From Variovorax sp. PAMC26660 (GTDB lineage Bacteria; Pseudomonadota; Gammaproteobacteria; Burkholderiales; Burkholderiaceae_C), in NCBI RefSeq assembly GCF_014302995.1, contig NZ_CP060295.1, positions 4,145,501 to 4,209,500 on the forward strand: a DNA stretch of 64,000 bases, read 5' to 3'. The position numbers and the translations under genes are program-made. This document shows, piece by piece, positions 45,301 through 52,599 of this stretch; position 1 is the stretch's first letter; every line of letters starts with the position of its first letter. The notes below the pieces were generated by a model. The model was not told where the DNA came from. It saw nothing but the letters and a program-made list of their open reading frames with translations, and did no database searches.

Positions 45301-48300
45301 ACTTCGCCGGCTTCCTTCAGCTCCGACTCGCACAGCAGCAGGCCGCGCGAATCGCTCTTGCCGCTGCAGACGGTGCCGATGTCCTTGGTCTCGGTCTTGT
45401 TGTCGTAGGTGTAGAAGCCGCCCACCATGCGCTTGCGGCTGGTGGTGGTGATGCGCGCCACGGCACGCACGTTGAGCGTCACGCCGGCCTGGGGCTTGCC
45501 CGTGAGGTCGAGCGCAAGCGCCTGGAACTTCAGCTTCTGGGCGGTGGAGACCCAGCCTTCGGTCTTGATGCCGGCGATGACGGCGGCCGGCCACAGCGTC
45601 TGCGTGCTGCGGATGGTCTGCACTTCGCCGTTCGGGTCGGCGTAGGTGGCTTCGAGCAGCAGCTCGCGCGGTGCCTTGACCTTGGGCACCTTGTCGATCG
45701 AGACCTTGCCGGCGCCGTCCTTGTTGAGCGTCACGGGCAGCTTGTCGGCGATCACGCGGGTGTCGCTGGTGCTGTTGATGTCTTCCTCGCCCGAACCTGT
45801 GTCGGCGGAGGCGGACTGCGTGCCGTCGGCCTGTTCCGCGCGCGGCGGGTTGAAGCTGAAGGCGTCGTAGTCGGGAAAGCTCAGGCTCTTGCCGCGCACC
45901 ATGGCCGACACGCGCACCGGCAGGTTGGCGGCGCCACCGCCGGCCACGTAGTTGATCTGCACGTCGGTGGGCACCGTGGTGGTTGCCACCAGCGGCTTCT
46001 TGTCGGTGGGCGTGATGCGGCCTTCGAGCACGGGCAGGCGGAATTCCTCGACGCGGAACATGCCGGTGCTGAAGCTGCGGCTGCCGCCACCTTCGTTGTC
46101 GTCGCTTTCACCGTCGCCGTTGGTGTCCTTGCCACCGGTGCGCAGCACCACTTCGTACACGCCGAGCTTGGCGGCCGGTGGAATGGGGAAGGTGTTCTCA
46201 GCGCTCAGGCCGCCGGTGGCGGTCTTGCGCCAGTTCAGCGGCTGCGTGAAGCGCTGGCCGCTGCCCGTGTGGGTGATGACCAGGGTGTCGGGCCGGCTTT
46301 CCGGCAGGCCGAAGCCCTTGCTGGTCTGCGTGCGGATCAGGCTCTTCATCGACACCGTTTCGCCGGCGCGCAGCAGCGTGCGGTCGAAGATGGTGTGGGC
46401 GATGCGGTCGGGCTCGGGCTGCAGGTTGGTCGGCACGTTGAAGCGCCAGGGCTCGATGCCACGCTGCCAGTCGCTCCAGGTGAAGGCCAGGTCTTCGATG
46501 CCCTTGTCGTCCTTGGCGCGGGCGCTCACGAACCATGCGCCGTTGTCGTATTCATTAGGGCCGTTGCATGACGGCGCCTGCGGCGAGATGCCGTTGAGCA
46601 TGACGATGCCGTTCGCGTCGGTGGTGCCGGTGGCCACGGCCTTGCCGTCGCAGCTGGACACGCGCACGTCGGCGCCCGCCACCACCTTGCCCTTGTCGAG
46701 CGTGGTGACCCAGGCCATCGAGTTCTCGCGGCCCAGCTTGAAGTGCACGGCCAGGTTGGTGGCCAGCGCGGTGGTGCGCACGTACATCGTGCGGCCGGCG
46801 TTGTAGCGTTCGTCGAGCAGCGCTTCACCGAGCTTCTGCGAGGCGATTTCGAGCACGTGGAAGCCCGGCGTGAGCGGGATGCCGATGACTTCGAAGGGGC
46901 GCGGGTCGCCGGCGTCGGACTTGGGCATGTCGAGCGCTTTCACGCCCGGCTGTCCTGCCAGCAATGACAGCATGCGCGTTTGCAGCGACGTGCGGTCGTC
47001 CTTGTCGATGACCGGGGGCAGCGGGCCCTTGATGTCCTTGCGCGCCTGTTCGCGCGTGACGCTATAGCTGTCGTAGCGGCGCACCTTGCGGAACCACGCG
47101 ATGATGTCCGCGTCGGTCTTCGGGTTCATGTCGCTGACCTTGCCGGGCGTGAGCGCATTCACCATCAGTTGCGGCTCTACGCGGCGCACGGTGACCGGCA
47201 TCATGGCCGGGGTGTCGGGCTCGGCCAGGCGCTCGACCACGCCGAAGGGCGAGGCGGCGAACTTGGCCAGCGGCGGCATGGAACCTGTCGCGACCTTCAT
47301 CGGGAAGTTGCCGGGCGATGCCAGCGGGCGGCCCGAGGCGTCCTCGAACTTCGAGGGCAGCTCGATGCTGTACTGCGTGCTCTCGGACAGCGGCGGCTCG
47401 AAGCTCACGCCGTTGACCACGTCATCGTCGCTTTGGGTGCCGCCGTCGTTGTCGAGCTTGGCCTTGATCGTCTTGTCGCCCTTGAGCTGGATCTGCGAGG
47501 CCAGCTTGCGCGTGACCGGCGCGTTGAAGGCGAGCTGCATCGGGCGCAGCGGCAGGCAGGCGGCCTGCGCGTTCTCGCGCTCGCAGGTGAAGGACACAGC
47601 GAAGGGCTCGCGCACCTGGTAGTCGAAGCGGCGCTCGACGTTGTTGGCAACACCCGACGGCGTGGCCACGCCCTTGCCGTAGACGATCTGCACCTTGGCA
47701 CCGGGCGTCAGCGTGCGGTTGCACTGCATCGTGATGAAGCGCAGCGGGTCTTTGGCGGCTTCCTTTTCGCGGCTGAAGGCCTTGAGCAGGCCGGTGCGCT
47801 GTTCGCCGTCGAGCAGCTTGGCCGGAATACGCTCGCCAACGCCGTCGGCCGAGCACCAGACATTCTTTTGCACGCTGTCGAGCGTGGCCGCGCCGTTGAG
47901 CTCGAGCATGAACATCTGCTGTTCATCGATGCGGGTGTAGGTGCCGGGCATGTAGTTGCGCACGAACGGGCCGCCCGTGTTGAACTGGTAGCGCTCGGGG
48001 CCGGTCAGCTCGCCGCTGGCGGGCTTGAAGGTGGGGATGCGGGTGACCGTGCAGCGCACGCCGGGCGGCAGGTCGTTCTCGAAGTCGTAGACCCAGGCCT
48101 TGGCATCGGTCCATCGGCCGGTGCCCTTGCCGGCCTGCGCGTCGGTGCAACTGACCGAGAGCGGCGCGGGGGCCTTGGGGTCGCCGAAATTGACGGCGGC
48201 CTGGTCGAACTTGGCGACGATCTGGCGCACGCGCGCGACCTCGCCTTGTGGGGACAGACTGGTGATCTGGAGGGCAAAGCCCGGGCCGGCCATGAGGACG

Positions 48301-48338
48301 CCACCGGCCAGGAGCAATGTTGGAAAGAAACGGTTCAC
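42327..48338 (-). CDS. alpha-2-macroglobulin family protein with intact thioester
   Basis: This 2003-residue periplasmic protein starts at GTG 48338, with GGAGATATAA directly upstream. The signal peptide is PTLLLAGGVLMAGPGFA, with no lipobox cysteine. Macroglobulin domains, a bait-like region, the A2M core (ELLDTLLVWNPKIVLDANGQA) and a thioester domain follow; the thioester motif CLEQ is at residues 1508-1511. Bacterial relatives trap or block proteases in the periplasm. Thioester-bearing bacterial forms are usually lipoproteins encoded next to pbpC; here pbpC lies 13 kb away and the protein appears soluble or anchored otherwise. It is expected to act against foreign proteases, together with cell-wall repair by PBP1C. 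Confidence 0.93.
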   Translation of the reverse strand: MNRFFPTLLLAGGVLMAGPGFALQITSLSPQGEVARVRQIVAKFDQAAVNFGDPKAPAPLSVSCTDAQAGKGTGRWTDAKAWVYDFENDLPPGVRCTVTRIPTFKPASGELTGPERYQFNTGGPFVRNYMPGTYTRIDEQQMFMLELNGAATLDSVQKNVWCSADGVGERIPAKLLDGEQRTGLLKAFSREKEAAKDPLRFITMQCNRTLTPGAKVQIVYGKGVATPSGVANNVERRFDYQVREPFAVSFTCERENAQAACLPLRPMQLAFNAPVTRKLASQIQLKGDKTIKAKLDNDGGTQSDDDVVNGVSFEPPLSESTQYSIELPSKFEDASGRPLASPGNFPMKVATGSMPPLAKFAASPFGVVERLAEPDTPAMMPVTVRRVEPQLMVNALTPGKVSDMNPKTDADIIAWFRKVRRYDSYSVTREQARKDIKGPLPPVIDKDDRTSLQTRMLSLLAGQPGVKALDMPKSDAGDPRPFEVIGIPLTPGFHVLEIASQKLGEALLDERYNAGRTMYVRTTALATNLAVHFKLGRENSMAWVTTLDKGKVVAGADVRVSSCDGKAVATGTTDANGIVMLNGISPQAPSCNGPNEYDNGAWFVSARAKDDKGIEDLAFTWSDWQRGIEPWRFNVPTNLQPEPDRIAHTIFDRTLLRAGETVSMKSLIRTQTSKGFGLPESRPDTLVITHTGSGQRFTQPLNWRKTATGGLSAENTFPIPPAAKLGVYEVVLRTGGKDTNGDGESDDNEGGGSRSFSTGMFRVEEFRLPVLEGRITPTDKKPLVATTTVPTDVQINYVAGGGAANLPVRVSAMVRGKSLSFPDYDAFSFNPPRAEQADGTQSASADTGSGEEDINSTSDTRVIADKLPVTLNKDGAGKVSIDKVPKVKAPRELLLEATYADPNGEVQTIRSTQTLWPAAVIAGIKTEGWVSTAQKLKFQALALDLTGKPQAGVTLNVRAVARITTTSRKRMVGGFYTYDNKTETKDIGTVCSGKSDSRGLLLCESELKEAGEVELVASATDSDGRDSKAVSSVYVTKQGELWFGGEDNDRIDVLPEKKSYQPGEIAKFQVRSPFRFATALVAVEREGIIETHVVQLDGKDPTVSLEVKPEWGPNAYVSVLALRGRLREVPWYSFFTWGFKAPREWWTAFWYEGKEYVAPTAMVDLSKPAYRLGMAEIRVGTRAHQLDVTVTSDKPSYPIRSKAQITISAKLPDGKPAAGAEVALAAVDQALLELMPNDSWGLLNAMLQRRSWGVSTSTAQMEIVGRRHYGRKAVPAGGGGGKGQTRELLDTLLVWNPKIVLDANGQAVVTVPLNDALTTFKIVAVADSGTSLFGTGQMSIQATQDLQIISGLPPLVREDDQFRAQITLRNTTQKPMKVEATPRATLLTLEPQTVDIPAGEAREVAWTVTAPAQLAQTRAEAILWEIEAKDTIGGARDALKVRQRIVPSVPLTVQQATLVQLDGPFTLDVAPPADALPGRGGLKLSLQPKLAEGLPGVRDWFANYPFICLEQKTSKSVGLRDAKMWQGVLATLPTYLDSDGLANYFPPRDGEANRGSDILTSYLLAATNEAAQLNPAFALADDVRAPMESGLIAFVEGRITREFWSPRKDLDVRKLAALEALSRYGKAKGSMLGSITIAPNQWPTSAVIDWLNILKRVQDVPQRQQRLDEANNVLKARLSYQGTKLIFSTEQDDYWWWLMTNGDVNTARLLLSVMDDPAWKDDIGKLANGFIGRQQNGAWHTTTANLWGGLALEKFSKVFESTPVSGVTAATLGAVKAQVDWSKVERVKTTDAAGAPNQTTFFGAPASPGNLKNNSMFLPWAASPSGAPVRDTLLVTQQGTGKPWLTLQSIAAVQLKAPFAAGYAIKKTVTPVEQATAGKYTRGDVLRITLEVNASADMTWVVISDPIPGGATILGGGLGRDSQIATQGEKKSGSGWAAFEERSFEAFRSYYEYMPKGVVKMEYTVRLNNVGDFALPPSRVEAMYAPEMFGESPNARVKVEAAK

Positions 48339-48509
48339 TTATATCTCCACCTGAAGGCAGCGCGCAGCGTAGCCGATTTGCGAGGCAGTTCGGCAGTGCC
48401 AAGGGTCATATGGCGTTGGCATAGCCGCTTTGTTTTAGGCGGCGGCCGGATGTTCGGGGTGCTTGCTGCCGTTCAGGGCGACGCTCACGCCGACACGGTG
48501 CTCTTTTTC

Positions 48510-48542
48510 GCGAATGTCCCCCGCTTCGCTCCTCCTTTATTT
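48510..48542 (+). repeat. partial forward copy (33 nt) of the nested palindromic repeat
   Basis: These 33 bases are the exact reverse complement of 48652-48684. They correspond to one end of the 66-base unit at 48621-48686. The opposite end of this forward copy is missing here. Confidence 0.85.
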
Positions 48543-48620
48543 AGCTAAAAAGAGCCCCGTATCGGCGCGAGCGTTGGACAGAGCGGTGGTTGATCAGCGG
48601 TACACCAGCAGCGTGCCCAG

Positions 48621-48686
48621 GTGCGAATGACACCAGGTGCTCCCCGCAGCGAAATAAAGGAGGAGCGAAGCGGGGGACATTCGCAC
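48621..48686. repeat. 66-bp MITE-like element with terminal inverted repeats
   Basis: The unit starts GTGCGAATGACACC and ends with the complement of GTGCGAATGTCCCC, so the 14-base ends match at 12 positions as terminal inverted repeats. It has no coding capacity. It is inverted relative to two partial copies (48510-48542 and 48688-48712), which match its two ends perfectly over 33 and 25 bases. No target-site duplication is clear. Recognition as a mobile MITE is inference from structure. Confidence 0.65.
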
Positions 48687-48687
48687 A

Positions 48688-48712
48688 GGGGAGCACCTGG
48701 TGTCATTCGCAC
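48688..48712 (+). repeat. partial forward copy (25 nt) of the nested palindromic repeat
   Basis: These 25 bases are the exact reverse complement of 48621-48645. Together they form a hairpin with a 42-base interior. Only one base separates this copy from the full inverted unit. Confidence 0.85.
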
Positions 48713-48840
48713 CCGCCCCGAATGAACCCGCCCCAGCGCGACTTCAAGCCAAACGCAGCAAGAGCTACACCAGTCTTCTTACAATCCGTACCGTCTTGCG
48801 TGCGCCGCGCAGGCCGCCACCAAGACCTCGCCGCCGACCG

Positions 48841-49983
48841 ATGAAACGCTACTGGGAAATAGACGCCTTGCGCGGGCTGATGCTCGTGCTGATGACCGTC
48901 ACCCATCTCCCCACGCGCCTGACCGATCCGCTGGGTCAGCCTTTTGGTTTCGTTTCGGCCGCCGAAGGCTTCGTGCTGTTGTCGGCCTTCGTGGCCGGGC
49001 TGGTCTACAGCCGCATCGGTTACGTGCGCGGGGTGGACTCGATGCGCACGGCCTTCTGGCGGCGCGTGCTGAAGGTCTACCTGTGCCAGGCAGCCATTCT
49101 TCTGTTCCTGTTCACGGTGATCGCGGCGCTGGGGCTGCACATCGACCAGCCGGCGGTGAAGAACCTGGTGTCGTACTACCTGGCCGAGCCGCGCGACGGT
49201 TTCCTGTACGGGCTGCTGCTGATCTACGAGCCCGCGCTGCTCGACATCCTGCCGATGTACATCTTTTTCATGCTGCTGAGTCCGTGGGTGCTGGCCTTTG
49301 CCATGCGCCATGGCTGGACGCTGGTGATGGTGGTCAGCGTCAGCGTGTGGGCGGCGGCGCAGTTCGGCTTGAGCGAATGGGTCTACGGGCTGGCCGTGCG
49401 CTACCTGGGCGTGCCGGTGCCGTTCCATGAGATGGGCGCCTTCAACACCTATGCCTGGCAGTTCCTGTGGTTCGCGGGGCTGTGCATCGGCGCCACCCGC
49501 AGCGGACCCGCCGCGCGGCCGCTGCGCTTTCCGGCGTGGCTGCTGGTGCTGGCGGCCGGTATCGCGCTGTACGGGCTTTACTGGCGCCACACCGGCATCA
49601 ACGGGCAGGCGCCGTTCGGCGGCGATGTGGAGCTGAACCTGCTGTTCGACAAATGGCAGCTCGGGCCGCTGCGGCTCGTCAACCTCGTGGCGCTGGGCAT
49701 CCTCGCCGTGCGCTTCGGGCCCTGGCTGATGCGCAGGATTCCGCGGATGCACTGGCTGGAGGCGATGGGTTCGGCCTCGCTGCCGGTGTTCTGCGCACAC
49801 CTCGTGGCGGTGCTGCTGGTGCTGACTTTCTATGGCGACAGCCAGACGGCGCGGCCCTGGTGGGGCGACGGCCTGCTGCTGCTGGCGGTGTTCGTGGGGA
49901 TGTACTTCGTGGCGCGCTTCACGCGCGGTGCGGATCTGCCGCCGCCGGCGGACGATGTGCCTTCGGGGCCCGCGCCGGCCTGA
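48841..49983 (+). CDS. OpgC-family membrane acyltransferase
   Basis: About 380 residues with ten or more hydrophobic helices. The start (MKRYWEIDALRGLMLVLMTVTHLPTRLTDPLGQPFGFVSAAEGF) is the conserved opening of OpgC, which in other bacteria adds succinyl groups to osmoregulated periplasmic glucans. The RVLKVYLCQAAILL and LPMYIFFMLLSPW segments also fit. The start at 48841 excludes 47 upstream residues that fall in the repeat-bearing gap. No opgG or opgH is nearby. OpgC-like proteins may modify other polymers, so the acceptor is uncertain. Confidence 0.9.
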   Translation: MKRYWEIDALRGLMLVLMTVTHLPTRLTDPLGQPFGFVSAAEGFVLLSAFVAGLVYSRIGYVRGVDSMRTAFWRRVLKVYLCQAAILLFLFTVIAALGLHIDQPAVKNLVSYYLAEPRDGFLYGLLLIYEPALLDILPMYIFFMLLSPWVLAFAMRHGWTLVMVVSVSVWAAAQFGLSEWVYGLAVRYLGVPVPFHEMGAFNTYAWQFLWFAGLCIGATRSGPAARPLRFPAWLLVLAAGIALYGLYWRHTGINGQAPFGGDVELNLLFDKWQLGPLRLVNLVALGILAVRFGPWLMRRIPRMHWLEAMGSASLPVFCAHLVAVLLVLTFYGDSQTARPWWGDGLLLLAVFVGMYFVARFTRGADLPPPADDVPSGPAPA

Positions 49984-50001
49984 GCCGCGCGGCCGCCGGG
50001 A

Positions 50002-50772
50002 TCAGGGCAGCGAGGTGGCGACCGGTGCCGGCGGAATGCTCGGCAGGTGCGGCGCGATCACCGAGTGCCACAGCCGGTAGCCCTCATCCGTCATGTGCAG
50101 CTTGTCGCTGCGAAACAGCTCCGGGCGCGGCCGGCCATCGGCGCCGATCATCGGCGTGTAGATGTCGATGTACTCGCTGTTGGGCAACAGGTTGAGGTAG
50201 GCCGAGATCACATGGTTGGTCTCGCGGATCTGCGGCATGAGCTGCTCGCGCGACGGGCTGGGCTTGACCGAGATGAAGCTGATGCGCGCATTGGGCAATT
50301 CGGCGCGCACCGCGTTGGCGAAGCGCGCGAAGCTGTCGAGCACCTGCAGCGGTGTGCGGCCTTCGGCCAGGTCGTTGTCGCCGGCATAGACCATCACCTG
50401 GCGGGGCTTGTAGCGCACCACGAGGTCGCGCGCGAACAGGCTGCAGTCGAACAGTGTCGAGCCGCCGAAGCCGCGATTGACGATGCCGCCGGGCACCCGG
50501 GCGAAGTCCTGCTGCATGCGGGTCCACATGCGCACCGTGGAGCTGCCGACGAACACCACGCCGCCGGGCCCGGGAAAGCGCTCCTGGTCGGCGCGCGCAA
50601 ATGCCGCGAGCTCGTTGTGCCAGCGTTCCTTGGCGGCCAGATAGTCGCGCGCGGACGCGGCCTCGGCGGCGGCCGTCTCGGATTCCTGGGGGAAGAAGGC
50701 AGGCTGGGCGTGCGTGGCGAGCGCCGCCGTCAGCAGCGCGACCGCGGCCAGCGCGGTTTTCATCGAAGACAT
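50002..50772 (-). CDS. SGNH/GDSL-family hydrolase, exported
   Basis: About 256 residues. The signal peptide (ALAAVALLTAALATHAQ) leads to a GDSL-like hydrolase domain: FVGSSTVRMW holds the nucleophile Ser, GFGGSTLFD the Gly block, YAGDNDLAEG the Asn block, and DKLHMTDEGY the Asp-x-x-His of the catalytic triad. It is periplasmic or secreted; ester substrate unknown. It converges on the OpgC gene, raising the idea of a linked role in glycan acylation and deacylation, but this rests on position only. ATG 50763 is an alternative start. Confidence 0.9.
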   Translation of the reverse strand: MSSMKTALAAVALLTAALATHAQPAFFPQESETAAAEAASARDYLAAKERWHNELAAFARADQERFPGPGGVVFVGSSTVRMWTRMQQDFARVPGGIVNRGFGGSTLFDCSLFARDLVVRYKPRQVMVYAGDNDLAEGRTPLQVLDSFARFANAVRAELPNARISFISVKPSPSREQLMPQIRETNHVISAYLNLLPNSEYIDIYTPMIGADGRPRPELFRSDKLHMTDEGYRLWHSVIAPHLPSIPPAPVATSLP

Positions 50773-50791
50773 GGGGAAGGCAGGCAACAGG

Positions 50792-51547
50792 TCAGATGGT
50801 TTTTTCGATCAGGGCGCCCTTGAAGACCACGGGGCCCTTGGGTCCGCTGCCTGGCGGGACGCCGCCCTTGGCTTCCAAGGTAACGGCCAAGGTCGGTACG
50901 GCGTGCACATCGGATTCCGATGCAGCCAGCCGCAGGCCCGGCGCATTGTCGAGTACGCCGAGCGAACGCGGTGCACCGCCGGGCGGCAAAGCCCACAGTT
51001 GCAGCGACTTGTCGCCAGCTTCGGCGTAGTTGCCCACGCGTTGCAGCACCAGTTGCTTTTTCTTCGGGTCGAAAGTCACGAGCATCGAGGCGGCCGATTG
51101 ATCGTCGGACAGCACGGCCACGTACTGCACCGCCGGGGCGTTGTTCAACTGGTCGCGCAGGTTGAGCCCGACCACCACGGCCAGCACGGTGGCCAGCGCG
51201 CCGGCCGCCGTGGCGCCGCGCCAGAGCGCGAGGCTGCGCAGCCAGCCGCCCGGCTGCGGCTTGGCGGCGGCGTTGGCCGCATCGCGCTGCCGCTCCATGG
51301 CGTGCTGCGTCTTCTCGGCGTCGATGATGTTGCGGATGCGGGTCCACACGGCCGCATCGGGAACGATGGGGCTCTGCAGCTCGGTCATGCTCGCGAGCCG
51401 GCCTTGCCAGACCAGCGCCGCGGCGCGCACCGGCGCCTGTTCGCGGGCCATGGCTTCGAAGCGGCGGCGGGCGCCGCCGCGCAGGGTGCCCAGGGCGTGG
51501 CTCGCAGCCAGCAGCTCGAGCAGTTCGGGGTGTGCGATGAGATTCAT
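50792..51547 (-). CDS. anti-sigma factor, RskA family
   Basis: About 251 residues. The N-terminal cytoplasmic part (NLIAHPELLELLAASHALGTLRGGARRRFE) resembles the sigma-binding zinc-finger-like domain of anti-sigma-K proteins. One membrane helix (GATAAGALATVLAVVVGLNL) follows, then a periplasmic RskA-type domain (LQLWALPPGGAPRSLG). ATG 51547 lies 25 bases after the sigma gene stop. It would hold the ECF sigma inactive until an envelope signal releases it. Confidence 0.92.
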   Translation of the reverse strand: MNLIAHPELLELLAASHALGTLRGGARRRFEAMAREQAPVRAAALVWQGRLASMTELQSPIVPDAAVWTRIRNIIDAEKTQHAMERQRDAANAAAKPQPGGWLRSLALWRGATAAGALATVLAVVVGLNLRDQLNNAPAVQYVAVLSDDQSAASMLVTFDPKKKQLVLQRVGNYAEAGDKSLQLWALPPGGAPRSLGVLDNAPGLRLAASESDVHAVPTLAVTLEAKGGVPPGSGPKGPVVFKGALIEKTI

Positions 51548-51572
51548 AGGGCCGCCTTCTTCGTCATCGCCT

Positions 51573-52148
51573 TCATGCAAAGCGTCCCATGCAGACGCGC
51601 AGTTTTTCCAGTCCGCGCCGGATCCAGGTCTTGACCGTGCCGAGCGGCAGCTTGAGTTGTTCGGCCAGCTCGCCGTGGCTCATCTCGCGCAGGTAGGCCA
51701 GGCTGACCACCTCGCGCTGGCGGCCTTCCAACTGGCCCAGGCACTGGTGCAACGCCCAGGCCTGCTCGCTGGCATCGGCGGTATCCGCCGGGTTGGGCGC
51801 ATTCGACTCGAGGGTGTCGGCCATCAGCTCGTCGAATTCCTGGGTGAGCTGGGCGCGGTCGGCGGTGCGCCGTCGCAGCAGGTCGAGCGCGCGGCTGCGA
51901 ACGATCAGCCCCAGCCACGCCAGCGGCGGACTGAGCGAGGACCGGTAGTCGCCGGCGACTCGCCAGACGGTCAGGAAGGCTTCCTGCAGAACGTCCTCCG
52001 CCCATTCGCGCTGCCGCACGACGCGCATGGCCAAGCCCATCAGCTTGGGCGAGGTGCGGTCGTAGAGCTGCCGCAGGGCGGCTTCGTCGCGATGGCCGAT
52101 GCGATCGATCAAGGCCATCAATTCGGCGTCCGGGCTGGGTGCTGTCAT
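51573..52148 (-). CDS. ECF RNA polymerase sigma factor (SigK-like)
   Basis: About 191 residues (ATG 52148; an ATG six codons earlier at 52166 is possible). Region 2 is seen as YDRTSPKLMGLAMRVVRQREWAEDVLQEAFLTVWR, and region 4 as LGQLEGRQREVVSLAYLREMSHGELAEQLKLPLGTVKTWIRRG. This group is paired with RskA-type anti-sigma factors, as here, with the anti-sigma gene next on the strand. The regulon is unknown; the neighbouring SGNH gene on the same strand could be part of it. Confidence 0.93.
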   Translation of the reverse strand: MTAPSPDAELMALIDRIGHRDEAALRQLYDRTSPKLMGLAMRVVRQREWAEDVLQEAFLTVWRVAGDYRSSLSPPLAWLGLIVRSRALDLLRRRTADRAQLTQEFDELMADTLESNAPNPADTADASEQAWALHQCLGQLEGRQREVVSLAYLREMSHGELAEQLKLPLGTVKTWIRRGLEKLRVCMGRFA

Positions 52149-52166
52149 TCGCGGATTGTGGGCCAT

Positions 52167-52354
52167 GGTTGCGCATGCCTGATATACGGCCCGCGCGGCT
52201 GGTCGGATTCAGGCCGGCAAAGCTGGCGGGGAGCTGTGTTCAGGCACCGTCGGCGGGGCTTGAAGTGGCCCCCGGTTGGCCGTCGATTGGATACATTTGT
52301 TAACGTATACTGCCCCGCAAAATCGAGCGGGGCCGCGTGCGCGCGGGGGGAAGA
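52167..52354. promoter_or_regulatory. gap upstream of the sigma gene with a candidate promoter and hairpin
   Basis: The gap holds an AT-rich stretch with TATACT at 52306-52311 (a good -10 match; no strong -35 at the right distance). A perfect hairpin, GCCCCGC (52312-52318) with GCGGGGC (52327-52333), loop AAAATCGA, follows. This is probably a plus-strand promoter and leader for the small frame at 52355 and the membrane protein. The sigma gene promoter on the other strand must also lie here. Confidence 0.4.
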
Positions 52355-52583
52355 ATGAAGCAAAGCAAGACGGTCAAAAACCACGCAGAACCGTGACGAA
52401 GCTTGCGAAGCAACCCGCAAGACCTTCGAGAAGATTCGCATGGTCAACGACCAGGTCGGCAGCATCCTCACTGTCTTCATCCGGCGCCTGGAGCGCGAAC
52501 GGGGCCAGGTGCGCCTCGGCAGCCGCGTCGTCATGAGCCAGGGCGAGTTCGTTCGCAAGTCAATAGAAGCAGCAGCAAGATAG
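52355..52583 (+). pseudogene. possible small gene with a +1 frame break
   Basis: ATG 52355 (GGGGGAAG upstream) opens MKQSKTVKNHAEP and stops at once at 52394-52396. In the next frame an open run (ending TAG 52581-52583) reads NRDEACEATRKTFEKIR, then MVNDQVGSILTVFIRRLE and SQGEFVRKSIEAAAR, a natural-looking helical protein. Removing one A from the AAAAA run at 52376-52380 would join the two into about 75 residues. This may be a sequencing error, a broken gene or a frameshift site; alternatively translation starts at ATG 52440 (47 residues). No family is recognised. Confidence 0.4.
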
Positions 52584-52599
52584 AAAGCAGGCCATCGCC

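Noticed and set aside
42243..46571. A plus-strand open frame of about 1440 codons opposite the alpha-2-macroglobulin gene
   Set aside because: The composition is His/Arg/Gly-rich shadow sequence; the minus-strand protein has clear domains and a thioester motif.
52276..52536. Plus-strand frame of 86 codons before the membrane protein gene
   Set aside because: It crosses the promoter-like TATACT and hairpin and has no protein character; the frame ending at 52583 is more natural.
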